Assembly: GCF_002237595.1 (NCBI RefSeq)
Contig: NZ_CP022529.1
Coordinates: forward strand, 2,976,001-3,040,000
DNA: 64,000 bases
Origin: Labrenzia sp. VG12
GTDB taxonomy: Bacteria; Pseudomonadota; Alphaproteobacteria; Rhizobiales; Stappiaceae
Direction of reading: 5' to 3'
Of the stretch, positions 9,520-16,883 are shown in pieces (positions within the stretch are counted from its first letter, which is position 1; the number at the start of each line of letters is the position of its first letter). The position numbers and the translations under genes are program-made. A model generated the notes under the pieces. It did no database searches. It worked only from the letters and a program-made list of their open reading frames with translations, and was not told the DNA's origin.

Positions 9520-11046
9520 TCACCCTTGCTGCGTGGAGGTTTCTGAAGCGTCTTCGACCAGCTCGCGCACCTTGCGGGCCTTGTGCTCGCGGATCACCGC
9601 GCGCACATGCAGGACAAGGATCAGGAGGATCATGACAAACAGGAAGGCGGCAATCGGCCGGTCGATGAAGTCGAGTGGCGTCTTCACGCGCGCCATCGCG
9701 GTGCGCAGTTTCACTTCCATGATGCCGCCGAGCACCATGCCCAGAATGATCGGCACAATCGGCAGGTTGAGCCGCTTGAGCACAAGACCGAACACACCGA
9801 AGCCGGCAGCAAGCGCGCAATCCGTCACCGAATTGCGCAGCGAATAGACGCCGACGAAGGAAAGCGTCAGGATCATCATGCCGAGGAAACGGGTCGGGAT
9901 CTGGATGATCTTCAGAAGCAGTCCGGTTGAGGACAGCAGGAAGGCAAGCACGATCACGTTCAGCACGATCAGGGCCAGGTAAAGCGCGATGACAAAGTCG
10001 AGCTGCCCCTGGAACAGCTGCGGGCCCGGCACGACATTGTGGACATAGAAAACCGACAACATCATCGCCGTCAGCGCTTCGCCCGGGATGCCCAGCGCCA
10101 GAAGCGGGATCATGGCAGCGCCCGGGACGGCGTTGTTGGCGGCTTCGGAGGCAATCAGTCCCTCCGGCGCCCCTTTGCCGAACAGGTCCGGCGTTTTCGA
10201 GGTCTTCTGGGCATGCGTATAGGACAGGAACTGAGCGGTGAATTCGCCAACGCCCGGGATCATGCCCATCAGCACGCCGAAGCCGGAGGAGACGAAGGCC
10301 ACTCGTTTGAAGCCAAGCAACTCTTTCAGACCGGAAAAGAGATTACCGCCGACCTTGGCCGAGCCCGGGTGATGTTCCTTGTCCACCAGAAGCAGCAACG
10401 CCTGTGAAATCGCAAACAGGCCAAGCACGACGACGATCAGGTCGACACCGGAGGTCAGCCAGCTCTGATCGAAGGTGAAACGCTTGGTGTATTTCGCCGG
10501 TTCCAGACCGACGGTGCTCAGAAGGATGCCGAAACAGGCCAGCATGCCCGCAGCGAACACCTGACCTCGGTGGGCCACCACCACGAGAATGATGCCCATC
10601 AACGCCGCCAGAAAGATCTCCCGGCTGCCGAAATGCGGCGCGATCATCGCCAGCAGCGGCGACAGCACGATCAGACAGAGGATCGAGAAGATGCCGCCGA
10701 AGAAGGACGCCGAATAGGCCAGCGACAGGGCCCGGTGCCCCTGCCCCTTCCTGGTCATCGGATACCCATCATACGTGGTCAGGGCATTGACCGCGGTCCC
10801 CGGCGTGTTGATCAGCACCGCCGGAATGGCGCCGCCATACATGGAGGACCCATAGACGCCCAGAAGCAGCGTCAGGCCGACAATCGGCTCGAACGCGAAG
10901 GTGGCCGGCAGCAGGATCGCAATGGCAACCGCCGCGCCAACACCCGGGATAGCTCCGATGATGACACCGCCGATGGAACCGATGACAAGCGCCACCAGCA
11001 CCTGCCACTGGGCCAGCATGGATAGGCTGGAAAGAAGAATATCCAT
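9520..11046 (-). CDS. Tripartite tricarboxylate transporter, large membrane subunit (TctA family)
   Basis: 508 residues with about 12 hydrophobic segments. It has the family signature GSIGGVIIGAIPGVGAAVAIAI near the N-terminus and a second repeat signature VLMGMIPGVGEFTAQFLSY in the middle, as expected from the internal duplication of TctA proteins. It forms the membrane channel with the small subunit encoded next to it and takes substrate from the periplasmic binding protein at 11649-12584. A GAGGA ribosome site precedes the ATG at 11046. TTT systems import carboxylates and many other solutes; the substrate here is unknown. Confidence 0.95.
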   Translation of the reverse strand: MDILLSSLSMLAQWQVLVALVIGSIGGVIIGAIPGVGAAVAIAILLPATFAFEPIVGLTLLLGVYGSSMYGGAIPAVLINTPGTAVNALTTYDGYPMTRKGQGHRALSLAYSASFFGGIFSILCLIVLSPLLAMIAPHFGSREIFLAALMGIILVVVAHRGQVFAAGMLACFGILLSTVGLEPAKYTKRFTFDQSWLTSGVDLIVVVLGLFAISQALLLLVDKEHHPGSAKVGGNLFSGLKELLGFKRVAFVSSGFGVLMGMIPGVGEFTAQFLSYTHAQKTSKTPDLFGKGAPEGLIASEAANNAVPGAAMIPLLALGIPGEALTAMMLSVFYVHNVVPGPQLFQGQLDFVIALYLALIVLNVIVLAFLLSSTGLLLKIIQIPTRFLGMMILTLSFVGVYSLRNSVTDCALAAGFGVFGLVLKRLNLPIVPIILGMVLGGIMEVKLRTAMARVKTPLDFIDRPIAAFLFVMILLILVLHVRAVIREHKARKVRELVEDASETSTQQG

Positions 11047-11053
11047 CCGGTCC

Positions 11054-11593
11054 TCACAGATAGGTCAGGGCAAAGGCGCGGATGCCGTCGGGCAGCGCCT
11101 CGTAGATGTGACCGGCAGGGATCTTCACCTGCAGGAAGGCGCGGAAAATCACGACGACAGCGATGCTGAACACCCCTGCTGCAACCAGATTGAGCGGTGT
11201 GGCCTCACCTACTCGAACAGTCAGGAAAATGGTGAAGAGAAGGGTTGCCGGCAGATACCCGATCTGCGGCACGAGCACGACGTAGATCAGGAAGTAGAGC
11301 ACGTATTCGAGCGACACCAGCCAGAAGCCGACCTCTCGCCAGCGTCCCGGAATGCGTTTGGAACAGAGCGAGCCGATGAAGTGCAGGCTGGCGAATAGCA
11401 CCATGCCGCCCACAGCGACAGCCGGCCAGAACCGCGGCTGCGCAAACCATTTGGTGCGCTTGGCCCAGACGGTTTCTCCCGGCAGTTTCCAGAGCAAAAA
11501 CAAGGCAAAGGCCAGAAACAGGACCGCAAAGACAATGTCGCCAGGGCGGCGATAGCGCCTGAACAATTCCTGCAGCGTCTTGATATGCGCCAC
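11054..11593 (-). CDS. Tripartite tricarboxylate transporter, small membrane subunit (TctB family)
   Basis: About 180 residues with four hydrophobic segments (DIVFAVLFLAFALFLLW, FWPAVAVGGMVLFASL, YVLYFLIYVVLV and LVAAGVFSIAVVVIF), the layout of TctB proteins. I place the start at the GTG at 11593, because the GGAGG ribosome site is 7 bases upstream of it. The in-frame ATG at 11599 lies only 1 base after that GGAGG, and the frame extends further up without support. The gene stops 7 bases before the large subunit, in the usual binding protein - small - large order. Confidence 0.88.
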   Translation of the reverse strand: MAHIKTLQELFRRYRRPGDIVFAVLFLAFALFLLWKLPGETVWAKRTKWFAQPRFWPAVAVGGMVLFASLHFIGSLCSKRIPGRWREVGFWLVSLEYVLYFLIYVVLVPQIGYLPATLLFTIFLTVRVGEATPLNLVAAGVFSIAVVVIFRAFLQVKIPAGHIYEALPDGIRAFALTYL

Positions 11594-11648
11594 GTCCATC
11601 CCTCCAAAGACGGCCGGCACAAGATGGTGCCGGCCGGCAAGTTTGGAC

Positions 11649-12584
11649 TTACTGCTCGAGCAGCTCGGAGATCTTGCCGAGAACGGCTGCATCCGCCTCG
11701 ATCTGCTGCGCCGACTGCACAGGGTCCTGCCAGTAGATCAGCACGCCCGTCTGACCGATCAGGTCAAGCGCCTGCGGCGACTTCAGCGCCTCTCGAGCCG
11801 CTTCCGAGATCTTCAGACGCGCCTCTTCAGGGACGTCCTTGTGGACGAACAAACCGTTCCACAGCGAGACGGAGAGCTCCGGATTGATTTCCTGAACCGT
11901 TGGCACGGCCGGCGTCAGGGCCGTGCGCTCCTTGCCGACGCTTGCCAGCACCTTGATATCGCCAAGGCAGGGCTGCACCAGCTGCAGCGTTGTGTTGATC
12001 ACATCGACATCGCCGGACGCCAAGGTGTTGCAGTTCAGCTCGTCGAAGGCCGCATCGCTGGCGAAGTCAAAGCCGGATGTCCTGGCCGCAGCAAAGGTGA
12101 TCTGGGTCGGCGGCAAAGGTGCACCGAAATGGCCGAGCGCGACGTCGTTGTCCTTCGCGTAAGCCGCCAGTTCCTCCCAGGTGTTGTACGGCGCATCCGC
12201 GCCGGCCGCGATGACGAACGGATAGGTCATGAAAATGCCGATCGGCTCGAACGGGTTGGGCGACAGCTCCGGAATGCCGATCTGCGGCCCGCCGATCGGC
12301 ACGTCGGTGACGAAGGATCCGATCGTATACCCATCTGCCGGCGCGGTCGCGACCTCGACAGCACCCGGGAACGGACCACCGCCGCCGCCCGGCTTGTTCA
12401 CCACGGCAGCCGGAACGCCGTACATCTCCTGGAACTTGTCCGCGATCAGGCGCGTCAGCACATCCTCAAGATCGCCCGGAGGCCAGGGCACGACAAAGGA
12501 CACCGGCTTCTCCGGATATTCGGCCAGCGCGGCCGTCACGGACATCAGGGTCGCCGCCGTCAGGGCGATGGCATGTTTCCTCAT
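11649..12584 (-). CDS. Tripartite tricarboxylate transporter substrate-binding protein (TctC/Bug family)
   Basis: 311 residues with a Sec signal peptide (MRKHAIALTAATLMSVTAALAEYP; cleavage likely after ALA). The mature part is a Bug-type periplasmic binding protein with PVSFVVPWPPGDLEDVLTR and the VNKPGGGGG loop. The ATG at 12584 has GAGGG 8 bases upstream; an upstream extension of 44 codons would bury the signal peptide. It is the first gene of the minus-strand operon and faces the IclR regulator across a 200-base promoter region. It contains several Cys residues (NCNTL, QPCLG) that may form a periplasmic disulfide. Confidence 0.93.
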   Translation of the reverse strand: MRKHAIALTAATLMSVTAALAEYPEKPVSFVVPWPPGDLEDVLTRLIADKFQEMYGVPAAVVNKPGGGGGPFPGAVEVATAPADGYTIGSFVTDVPIGGPQIGIPELSPNPFEPIGIFMTYPFVIAAGADAPYNTWEELAAYAKDNDVALGHFGAPLPPTQITFAAARTSGFDFASDAAFDELNCNTLASGDVDVINTTLQLVQPCLGDIKVLASVGKERTALTPAVPTVQEINPELSVSLWNGLFVHKDVPEEARLKISEAAREALKSPQALDLIGQTGVLIYWQDPVQSAQQIEADAAVLGKISELLEQ

Positions 12585-12731
12585 TTCAAATCCCTCTTTC
12601 TGGTCAGGTGACAGCCGGACTTGGCGCCGGTCTTGATCTGCTTTTATTTGTTTTGTTAAATATTGTGATCTTAAATAAGCTTGTGTCAACCTCCAATTTA
12701 CGAGAGGATGCCTCACCTCCTCCTCTCAATT

Positions 12732-12782
12732 GGTTCATTTATTGAACCCTTAGTATCAAAAATATATTGTTTCAAATGAAAC
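12732..12782. promoter_or_regulatory. Paired inverted repeats in the TctC/IclR divergent promoter (candidate IclR operators)
   Basis: Two short palindromes lie in the AT-rich 12585-12785 region. GGTTCA-TTTAT-TGAACC spans 12732-12748. GTTTCA-AA-TGAAAC spans 12769-12782 and ends 3 bases before the first possible iclR start codon. The arms are nearly the same (G(G/T)TTCA ... TGAA(A/C)C) and the centres are 36 bases apart. The position suits control of both the transporter operon and iclR by the IclR product. Binding is inference. Confidence 0.5.
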
Positions 12783-12785
12783 TAT

Positions 12786-13625
12786 ATGTCAAGATCACAA
12801 CACCGATCCAGACACGCAGACAGGCGGAACCTTCTTTCGATGGGCACGATCACCAAGGCGCTGAACCTCCTGAACCACTTTTCGGCAAGCCGTCCGGAAA
12901 TCGGCCTGACCGACTTCCGCAAACTGTCGGGTCAGGACAAGGCGACGGTGCATCGCCACCTGGTGGAGCTGACTGCAAATGGTTTTCTGGAGCAGAACCC
13001 CGGCACCAAGGGTTACCGCCTCGGACCGGCCATCCTGCGTCTCGCCGCCGTGCGCGAGCGTCTGTTCCCGGCGCGCACGCTCGTGGCCCCGCTGGTGGAA
13101 CATCTGGCGGCAGAGCTTGGTGAGCTGGTGCATGTTTCCCTGCGCGAAGGCGACCACCTGTCGCCGCTCTATCACCATGACGCCCTGATCCACGGCACCC
13201 GGGTCTATTTCGACGAGGCCGAACTGCTGCCGCTCCACGCCACCGCCTCCGGCCTTGCCATGCTGGCCTTCGGACCGGAGCAGCTTCTGACAGATCTTTT
13301 GCGCTCCCCCCTGAAGGCCTGGACACGTCATTCGATCACCAGTGCCAAACAGCTGCAGGCAAGTGTCAAAGAAGTGCGCGAGAACGGCATTGCCTTTGTC
13401 GACCAGGGTTTTGAGGAGCACGTCTCGTCTTTTGCGGCACCAATTTTCGGGGACCGCCTGGAGGCGATCGGCACCATTGCCGTTGCCGCTCCAACGGTGC
13501 GCATGACCGAAGACCTGAAATCAGACATCCGGCGCCACCTGATCCGGACGGCCGCCGAGGTCACCGAAAAACTCGGCGGGCTTGTTCCGACCGACCTTCA
13601 GAGGATCTGGCACCATGCCGCATGA
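12786..13625 (+). CDS. IclR family transcriptional regulator
   Basis: 279 residues from the first ATG. It has an N-terminal winged helix (TKALNLLNHFSASRPEIGLTDFRKLSGQDKATVHRHLVEL) and a C-terminal IclR effector domain (GELVHVSLREGDHLSPLY; YFDEAELLPLHATASGLAMLAF; GIAFVDQGFEEHVSSFAAPIF). No clear ribosome site precedes 12786, and a start at the ATG at 12840 would give a more standard 261 residues. It is divergent from the TTT-kinase-lyase operon and is followed with overlap by a HAD hydrolase and an aminotransferase. It probably senses a pathway metabolite and controls both directions. Confidence 0.92.
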   Translation: MSRSQHRSRHADRRNLLSMGTITKALNLLNHFSASRPEIGLTDFRKLSGQDKATVHRHLVELTANGFLEQNPGTKGYRLGPAILRLAAVRERLFPARTLVAPLVEHLAAELGELVHVSLREGDHLSPLYHHDALIHGTRVYFDEAELLPLHATASGLAMLAFGPEQLLTDLLRSPLKAWTRHSITSAKQLQASVKEVRENGIAFVDQGFEEHVSSFAAPIFGDRLEAIGTIAVAAPTVRMTEDLKSDIRRHLIRTAAEVTEKLGGLVPTDLQRIWHHAA

Positions 13626-14295
13626 TCAAAAAGCCCTGGTTCTGGATTTCGGCGGCGTTGTCACACGCACCCTGTTCGAAACCCACGACCTGACCGAAAA
13701 GGCACTGGGACTTGCCGCCGGAACACTTACCTGGCGCGGACCATTCGATCCACCGTCCGACCCGCTCTGGCAGGCCATGCAGCAAGACGAGATCACCGAA
13801 CGCGACTACTGGCGCATCCGGACACGTGAAGTTGCAGACCTCACCGGCCGTCCGTTCACGAAGATGGCGGATTTCGTCAAGGCCGCCCGTGGCGCGGATC
13901 CCGATGCCGTGATGCGGCCGGAAGCCCTGGCCGCCATCGAAATCGCCTGTCACGCCGGCTGCAGACTCGCCATCCTCTCCAACGAACTCGATCTGTTCTA
14001 CGGCTCAGAATTCCGCGAGAAACTTGCCTTCCTGAAGGATTTCGACGTTATCGTCGACGCCACCTATACCAGAATTCTGAAACCCGACCCGCGTGCCTAT
14101 CAGCACTGCCTCGACAAGCTCGACCTGCCCGCGGCCAACTGCGTCTTTGTGGATGACCAGCTGCGCAACATTCGCGGTGCGGAGGCTGCCGGCCTCAGAT
14201 CCGTTCATTTCGACGTCCTCACCCCACGCCAATCATATGACGATGCGCTGCGCCTTCTTGGCCTGCCGTTGCTCACCCAAGGAGAATTGACATGA
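13615..14295 (+). CDS. HAD-superfamily hydrolase
   Basis: 226 residues, haloacid dehalogenase-like fold. Motif I is LVLDFGGVVTR, in which the usual second Asp of DxD is replaced by Gly (DFGGV), as in epoxide-hydrolase-N / YihX-like members. Motif II is LAILSNE. The motif III region is ILKPDPRAY, and motif IV is CVFVDDQLRN. The ATG at 13615 lies inside the last codons of iclR (11-base overlap) with GAGG about 10 bases upstream. The stop overlaps the aminotransferase start by 4 bases, so the three genes are coupled. It may remove phosphate or act on a halo- or phospho-acid; the substrate is unknown. Confidence 0.85.
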   Translation: MPHDQKALVLDFGGVVTRTLFETHDLTEKALGLAAGTLTWRGPFDPPSDPLWQAMQQDEITERDYWRIRTREVADLTGRPFTKMADFVKAARGADPDAVMRPEALAAIEIACHAGCRLAILSNELDLFYGSEFREKLAFLKDFDVIVDATYTRILKPDPRAYQHCLDKLDLPAANCVFVDDQLRNIRGAEAAGLRSVHFDVLTPRQSYDDALRLLGLPLLTQGELT

Positions 14296-15647
14296 AGGAC
14301 TCCAACTTCCTGAAGGAAAACAACGCCCGCCATGTCTGGCACCCGATGGCGCATCCCTCCGACAGTCAGTCCAACCTGCCGACCATCCTGACCGGTGGCC
14401 GCGATGTCTTCATCACCGATGTCGATGGTCATGAGGTCATCGACGCGGTCGGCGGCTTGTGGAACGTCAATCTGGGCTATTCCTGCGCCCCGGTAAAAGA
14501 AGCGATTGCCGCACAGCTGGAGGCCCTGCCCTATTATTCGATCTTTCGCGGCACCTCCAACGACAAGGTCATTGAACTCTCTTACGAGCTCGCCGAGTTC
14601 TTTGCCCCCGACGGCCTCACCCGCGCCTTTCTCACCTCCGGCGGTTCGGACAGCGTCGAGGTCGCACTCAAATTGTCCCGCCAGTATCACCGGATCCGCG
14701 GCGAAGCCGGACGCACCAAGTTCATCAGCCTGAAAAAGGGCTATCACGGCACCCATTTCGGCGGCGCCAGCGTCAATGGCAACGGCAAGTTCCGCAACGC
14801 CTATGAGCCGCTGCTGCCGGGCTGTTTTCACATTCCGGCGCCCTATACCTACCGCAACCCGTTCAACGAGAGCGATCCGGCCAGGCTCGCCCAGCTTTGC
14901 GCCGCGGCGCTCGAGGACGAGATCGCCTTCCAGGGCGCCAACACGATCGCCGCCTTCATCATGGAGCCTGTGCTGGGTGCCGGCGGTGTCATGCCGCCCC
15001 ATCCGAGCTTCATGCCGATGGTGCGCGAGATCTGCGACAGGAACGGCATTCTGCTGATCTCCGACGAGGTCATCACCGCATTCGGCCGCACAGGGTCTGA
15101 AAGCGGCGCCCGTCACTGGGGCGTCAAACCGGACCTGATGTGCACCGCCAAGGCGATCACCAATGGCTATTTCCCCTTTGGCGCGGTGATGATTTCCGGC
15201 CAGGTCGCCGAGGTCTTCGAGAACGATGCCTCTGGCGTCGCTTCCATCGACAGCGGCTATACCTATTCCGGACATCCCGTCGGAGCGGCAGCTGCGCTCG
15301 CCGCCCTTGCTGAAATCAGGCGCCTCAAGGTGCATGAAAATGCCGCCGCCCGCGGCCCGGAGCTGCTGGGCGGCCTGAAAGGGTTGCAGGAACGGTACGA
15401 ACTCATTGGCGACGTGCGTGGTGAAGGCCTGATGTGCGCCATCGAACTGGTTTCGGACCGGGCCACCAAGAAGCCTGTCGGCAAGGACATCCCGCTGAAA
15501 CTGCAACAGGCCGCCTATGAAGACGGCGTCATGATCCGCGTCTCCGGTAACAACGCCATCTTCTCACCGCCCCTCATCCTGACCGCAGAGCATGTCTCGA
15601 AGATCCTGTCGGCTGTGGAAACGGGACTCAAGGCGGTGTCGGACTGA
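14292..15647 (+). CDS. Class III aminotransferase (omega-aminotransferase type)
   Basis: 451 residues. PLP-binding features are LTSGGSDSVEVALKLSRQYH, the cofactor Asp in LLISDEVITAFGRTG and the Schiff-base Lys in LMCTAKAITNGYFPFGA. The N-terminal NARHVWHPMAHPSD and the substrate-pocket IDAVGGLWNVNLGYS are typical of omega-amino acid:pyruvate and related transaminases that act on terminal amines such as beta-alanine or taurine. It overlaps the HAD gene by 4 bases. It is the second class III enzyme in this neighbourhood but of a different subgroup from the one at 6710-8014. The amine donor is not determined. Confidence 0.9.
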   Translation: MKDSNFLKENNARHVWHPMAHPSDSQSNLPTILTGGRDVFITDVDGHEVIDAVGGLWNVNLGYSCAPVKEAIAAQLEALPYYSIFRGTSNDKVIELSYELAEFFAPDGLTRAFLTSGGSDSVEVALKLSRQYHRIRGEAGRTKFISLKKGYHGTHFGGASVNGNGKFRNAYEPLLPGCFHIPAPYTYRNPFNESDPARLAQLCAAALEDEIAFQGANTIAAFIMEPVLGAGGVMPPHPSFMPMVREICDRNGILLISDEVITAFGRTGSESGARHWGVKPDLMCTAKAITNGYFPFGAVMISGQVAEVFENDASGVASIDSGYTYSGHPVGAAAALAALAEIRRLKVHENAAARGPELLGGLKGLQERYELIGDVRGEGLMCAIELVSDRATKKPVGKDIPLKLQQAAYEDGVMIRVSGNNAIFSPPLILTAEHVSKILSAVETGLKAVSD

Positions 15648-15798
15648 ACGGCGACGAAGCGGACGATTGCTCAGCCTCCCCACTGGTGGCGGTCCCCGAC
15701 AAGCGAAGCGCGATCGGGGCCCCAATCCTGTCCGCAGCGCTCCGGAGTGGCTAACGATGCGGGCACCCTGACACTCCAGCTGCCGGCACAAACACCAT

Positions 15799-15906
15799 CG
15801 TCATCCTGAAGAGGGCCAAAAGGTCCGTCTCAAAGGAGCGGCAACGTGTTCGGGAGTGTGCAACCAGTCCTTCGAGACGCGCGCAGGCGCGCTCCTCAGG
15901 ATGACG
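15799..15906. repeat. Intergenic inverted-repeat element (REP/BIME-like)
   Basis: The gap 15648-15938 holds no gene. Within it, a left arm at 15799-15836 (CGTCATCCTGAAGAG ... GTCCGTCTCAAAGG) is an imperfect reverse complement of a right arm at 15869-15906 (CCTTCGAGACGCG ... CTCCTCAGGATGACG). Motifs of the type CCTTCGAGAC...CTCCTCAGGATGA are common intergenic repeats in alphaproteobacteria. A degenerate relative of 15851-15887 occurs at 38543-38580. It may also end transcription between the convergent aminotransferase and hpaR genes. Confidence 0.6.
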
Positions 15907-15938
15907 CTGGGTTTGAAATCGCACCCAGGAAAATCCAC

Positions 15939-16391
15939 CTAAAGCTTCTGAAAGTCCTCCAGAATATCCAGAAGCTGTGCCAGTTTTTCCTTGCCGATGA
16001 CCTCTTCGATCCTTGCGGCAATCGCCCTCGCATCATCGAGCTTCTCCTCGATGATAGCGCGGCCGGCATCGGTGATGGCCACCGTCTGCTTGCGCCGGTC
16101 CTTCTCGTCCGCCTGACGGGTCACCAGCCCCTTTTCCAGAAGCGTCTGCACGATCCGGGTCTGGCTCGGCAACAGAAGGCAGGCACGCTCGGCCAGGGTG
16201 GACGCGTCCTGCGGCCCGAATTCCTCCAGCACCCGCAGGATCCGCCATTGCTGCTCGGTAATGCCACTGTCGGCCAGCATTTCGCGGATCGGCGTCATTA
16301 CCTTTTCACGGGCACGGATCAGCGCAATCGGGATGGAACGCCGGGTGGAAGGCAGCGCCTCGCCACCCATGGGATTTTCGTTTTCTGTCAT
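15939..16391 (-). CDS. hpaR: MarR-family repressor of homoprotocatechuate catabolism
   Basis: 150 residues from the ATG at 16391. The core is a MarR winged helix: LADSGITEQQWRILRVLEEFGPQDASTLAERACLLLPSQTRIVQTLLEKGLVTRQADEKDRRKQTVAITDAG. The ITEQQWR(I/V)LR and DASTLAERACLL segments are characteristic of HpaR. An upstream ATG at 16427 would put the start inside a candidate operator, so the shorter form is preferred. It is divergent from hpaF and the meta-cleavage genes, as in known hpa clusters. It should repress them until an aromatic substrate such as homoprotocatechuate binds; the effector is inferred from the family. Confidence 0.9.
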   Translation of the reverse strand: MTENENPMGGEALPSTRRSIPIALIRAREKVMTPIREMLADSGITEQQWRILRVLEEFGPQDASTLAERACLLLPSQTRIVQTLLEKGLVTRQADEKDRRKQTVAITDAGRAIIEEKLDDARAIAARIEEVIGKEKLAQLLDILEDFQKL

Positions 16392-16417
16392 GCAAGGTCC
16401 ACAGTGAGTCTGCCTGT

Positions 16418-16465
16418 TATTTAACATAATAAGTTTGACAAGCCTGCCGGAATATATTTAACATA
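16418..16465. promoter_or_regulatory. Direct-repeat operator pair in the hpaR-hpaF promoter region
   Basis: The 11-mer TATTTAACATA occurs twice, at 16418-16428 and 16455-16465, in the AT-rich gap between hpaR and hpaF. Each lies inside a partial palindrome: TTATT-N6-AATAA at 16417-16432, and AATAT...ATATT around the second copy. The spacing of 37 bases and the divergent position fit binding sites for the HpaR dimer. Binding is inference. Confidence 0.55.
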
Positions 16466-16493
16466 GCAAATATTGCGCTGTTAAGGAAATCCG

Positions 16494-16880
16494 ATGCCGC
16501 ACATCACGCTGGAGTATTCCGCCAATCTGGAAGAGCGGCTCGATTTGCAGGGTCTTTGCAACCATCTGCGTGCAGAGGCTGCCTTGATCGACGCCTTTCC
16601 AATGCCGGGCCTAAGGGTCCGCGCCATCCGGTGTGAGCACTTTTCCATCGCCGACGGCGACCCGAAACACGGTTTCATCGACATTTCTGTACGCCTGCGC
16701 GCCGGGCGGTCGGATGCTGTCAAACAGGAAGCGGCCCAGCGCCTCTTTCAGGCTGCAAAGGTGTTTCTGACCCCCGCACTGACCACCAGCTCGCTCGCGC
16801 TTTCCCTGGAGATGCGTGACATCGACCCGAACCTTTCGCCCAAGACGGGCACCATTCGCGACCATTTGGGAACTGCTTGA
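16494..16880 (+). CDS. hpaF: 5-carboxymethyl-2-hydroxymuconate delta-isomerase
   Basis: 128 residues, the usual size of CHMI. It starts MPHITLEYSANLEE, leaving Pro at position 1 after Met removal as the catalytic base of the tautomerase superfamily. The segments CEHFSIADGDPKHGFIDISVRLRAGRS and LALSLEMRDIDP are typical of this family. It isomerises 5-carboxymethyl-2-hydroxymuconate to its 2-oxo-ene form in the homoprotocatechuate meta pathway. It is the first gene of the hpa operon and is followed 3 bases later by hpaE. Confidence 0.93.
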   Translation: MPHITLEYSANLEERLDLQGLCNHLRAEAALIDAFPMPGLRVRAIRCEHFSIADGDPKHGFIDISVRLRAGRSDAVKQEAAQRLFQAAKVFLTPALTTSSLALSLEMRDIDPNLSPKTGTIRDHLGTA

Positions 16881-16883
16881 ACC

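Noticed and set aside
14205..15506. A 433-codon open frame on the minus strand
   Set aside because: It is antisense to the class III aminotransferase, whose PLP motifs are clear; the antisense translation resembles no family.
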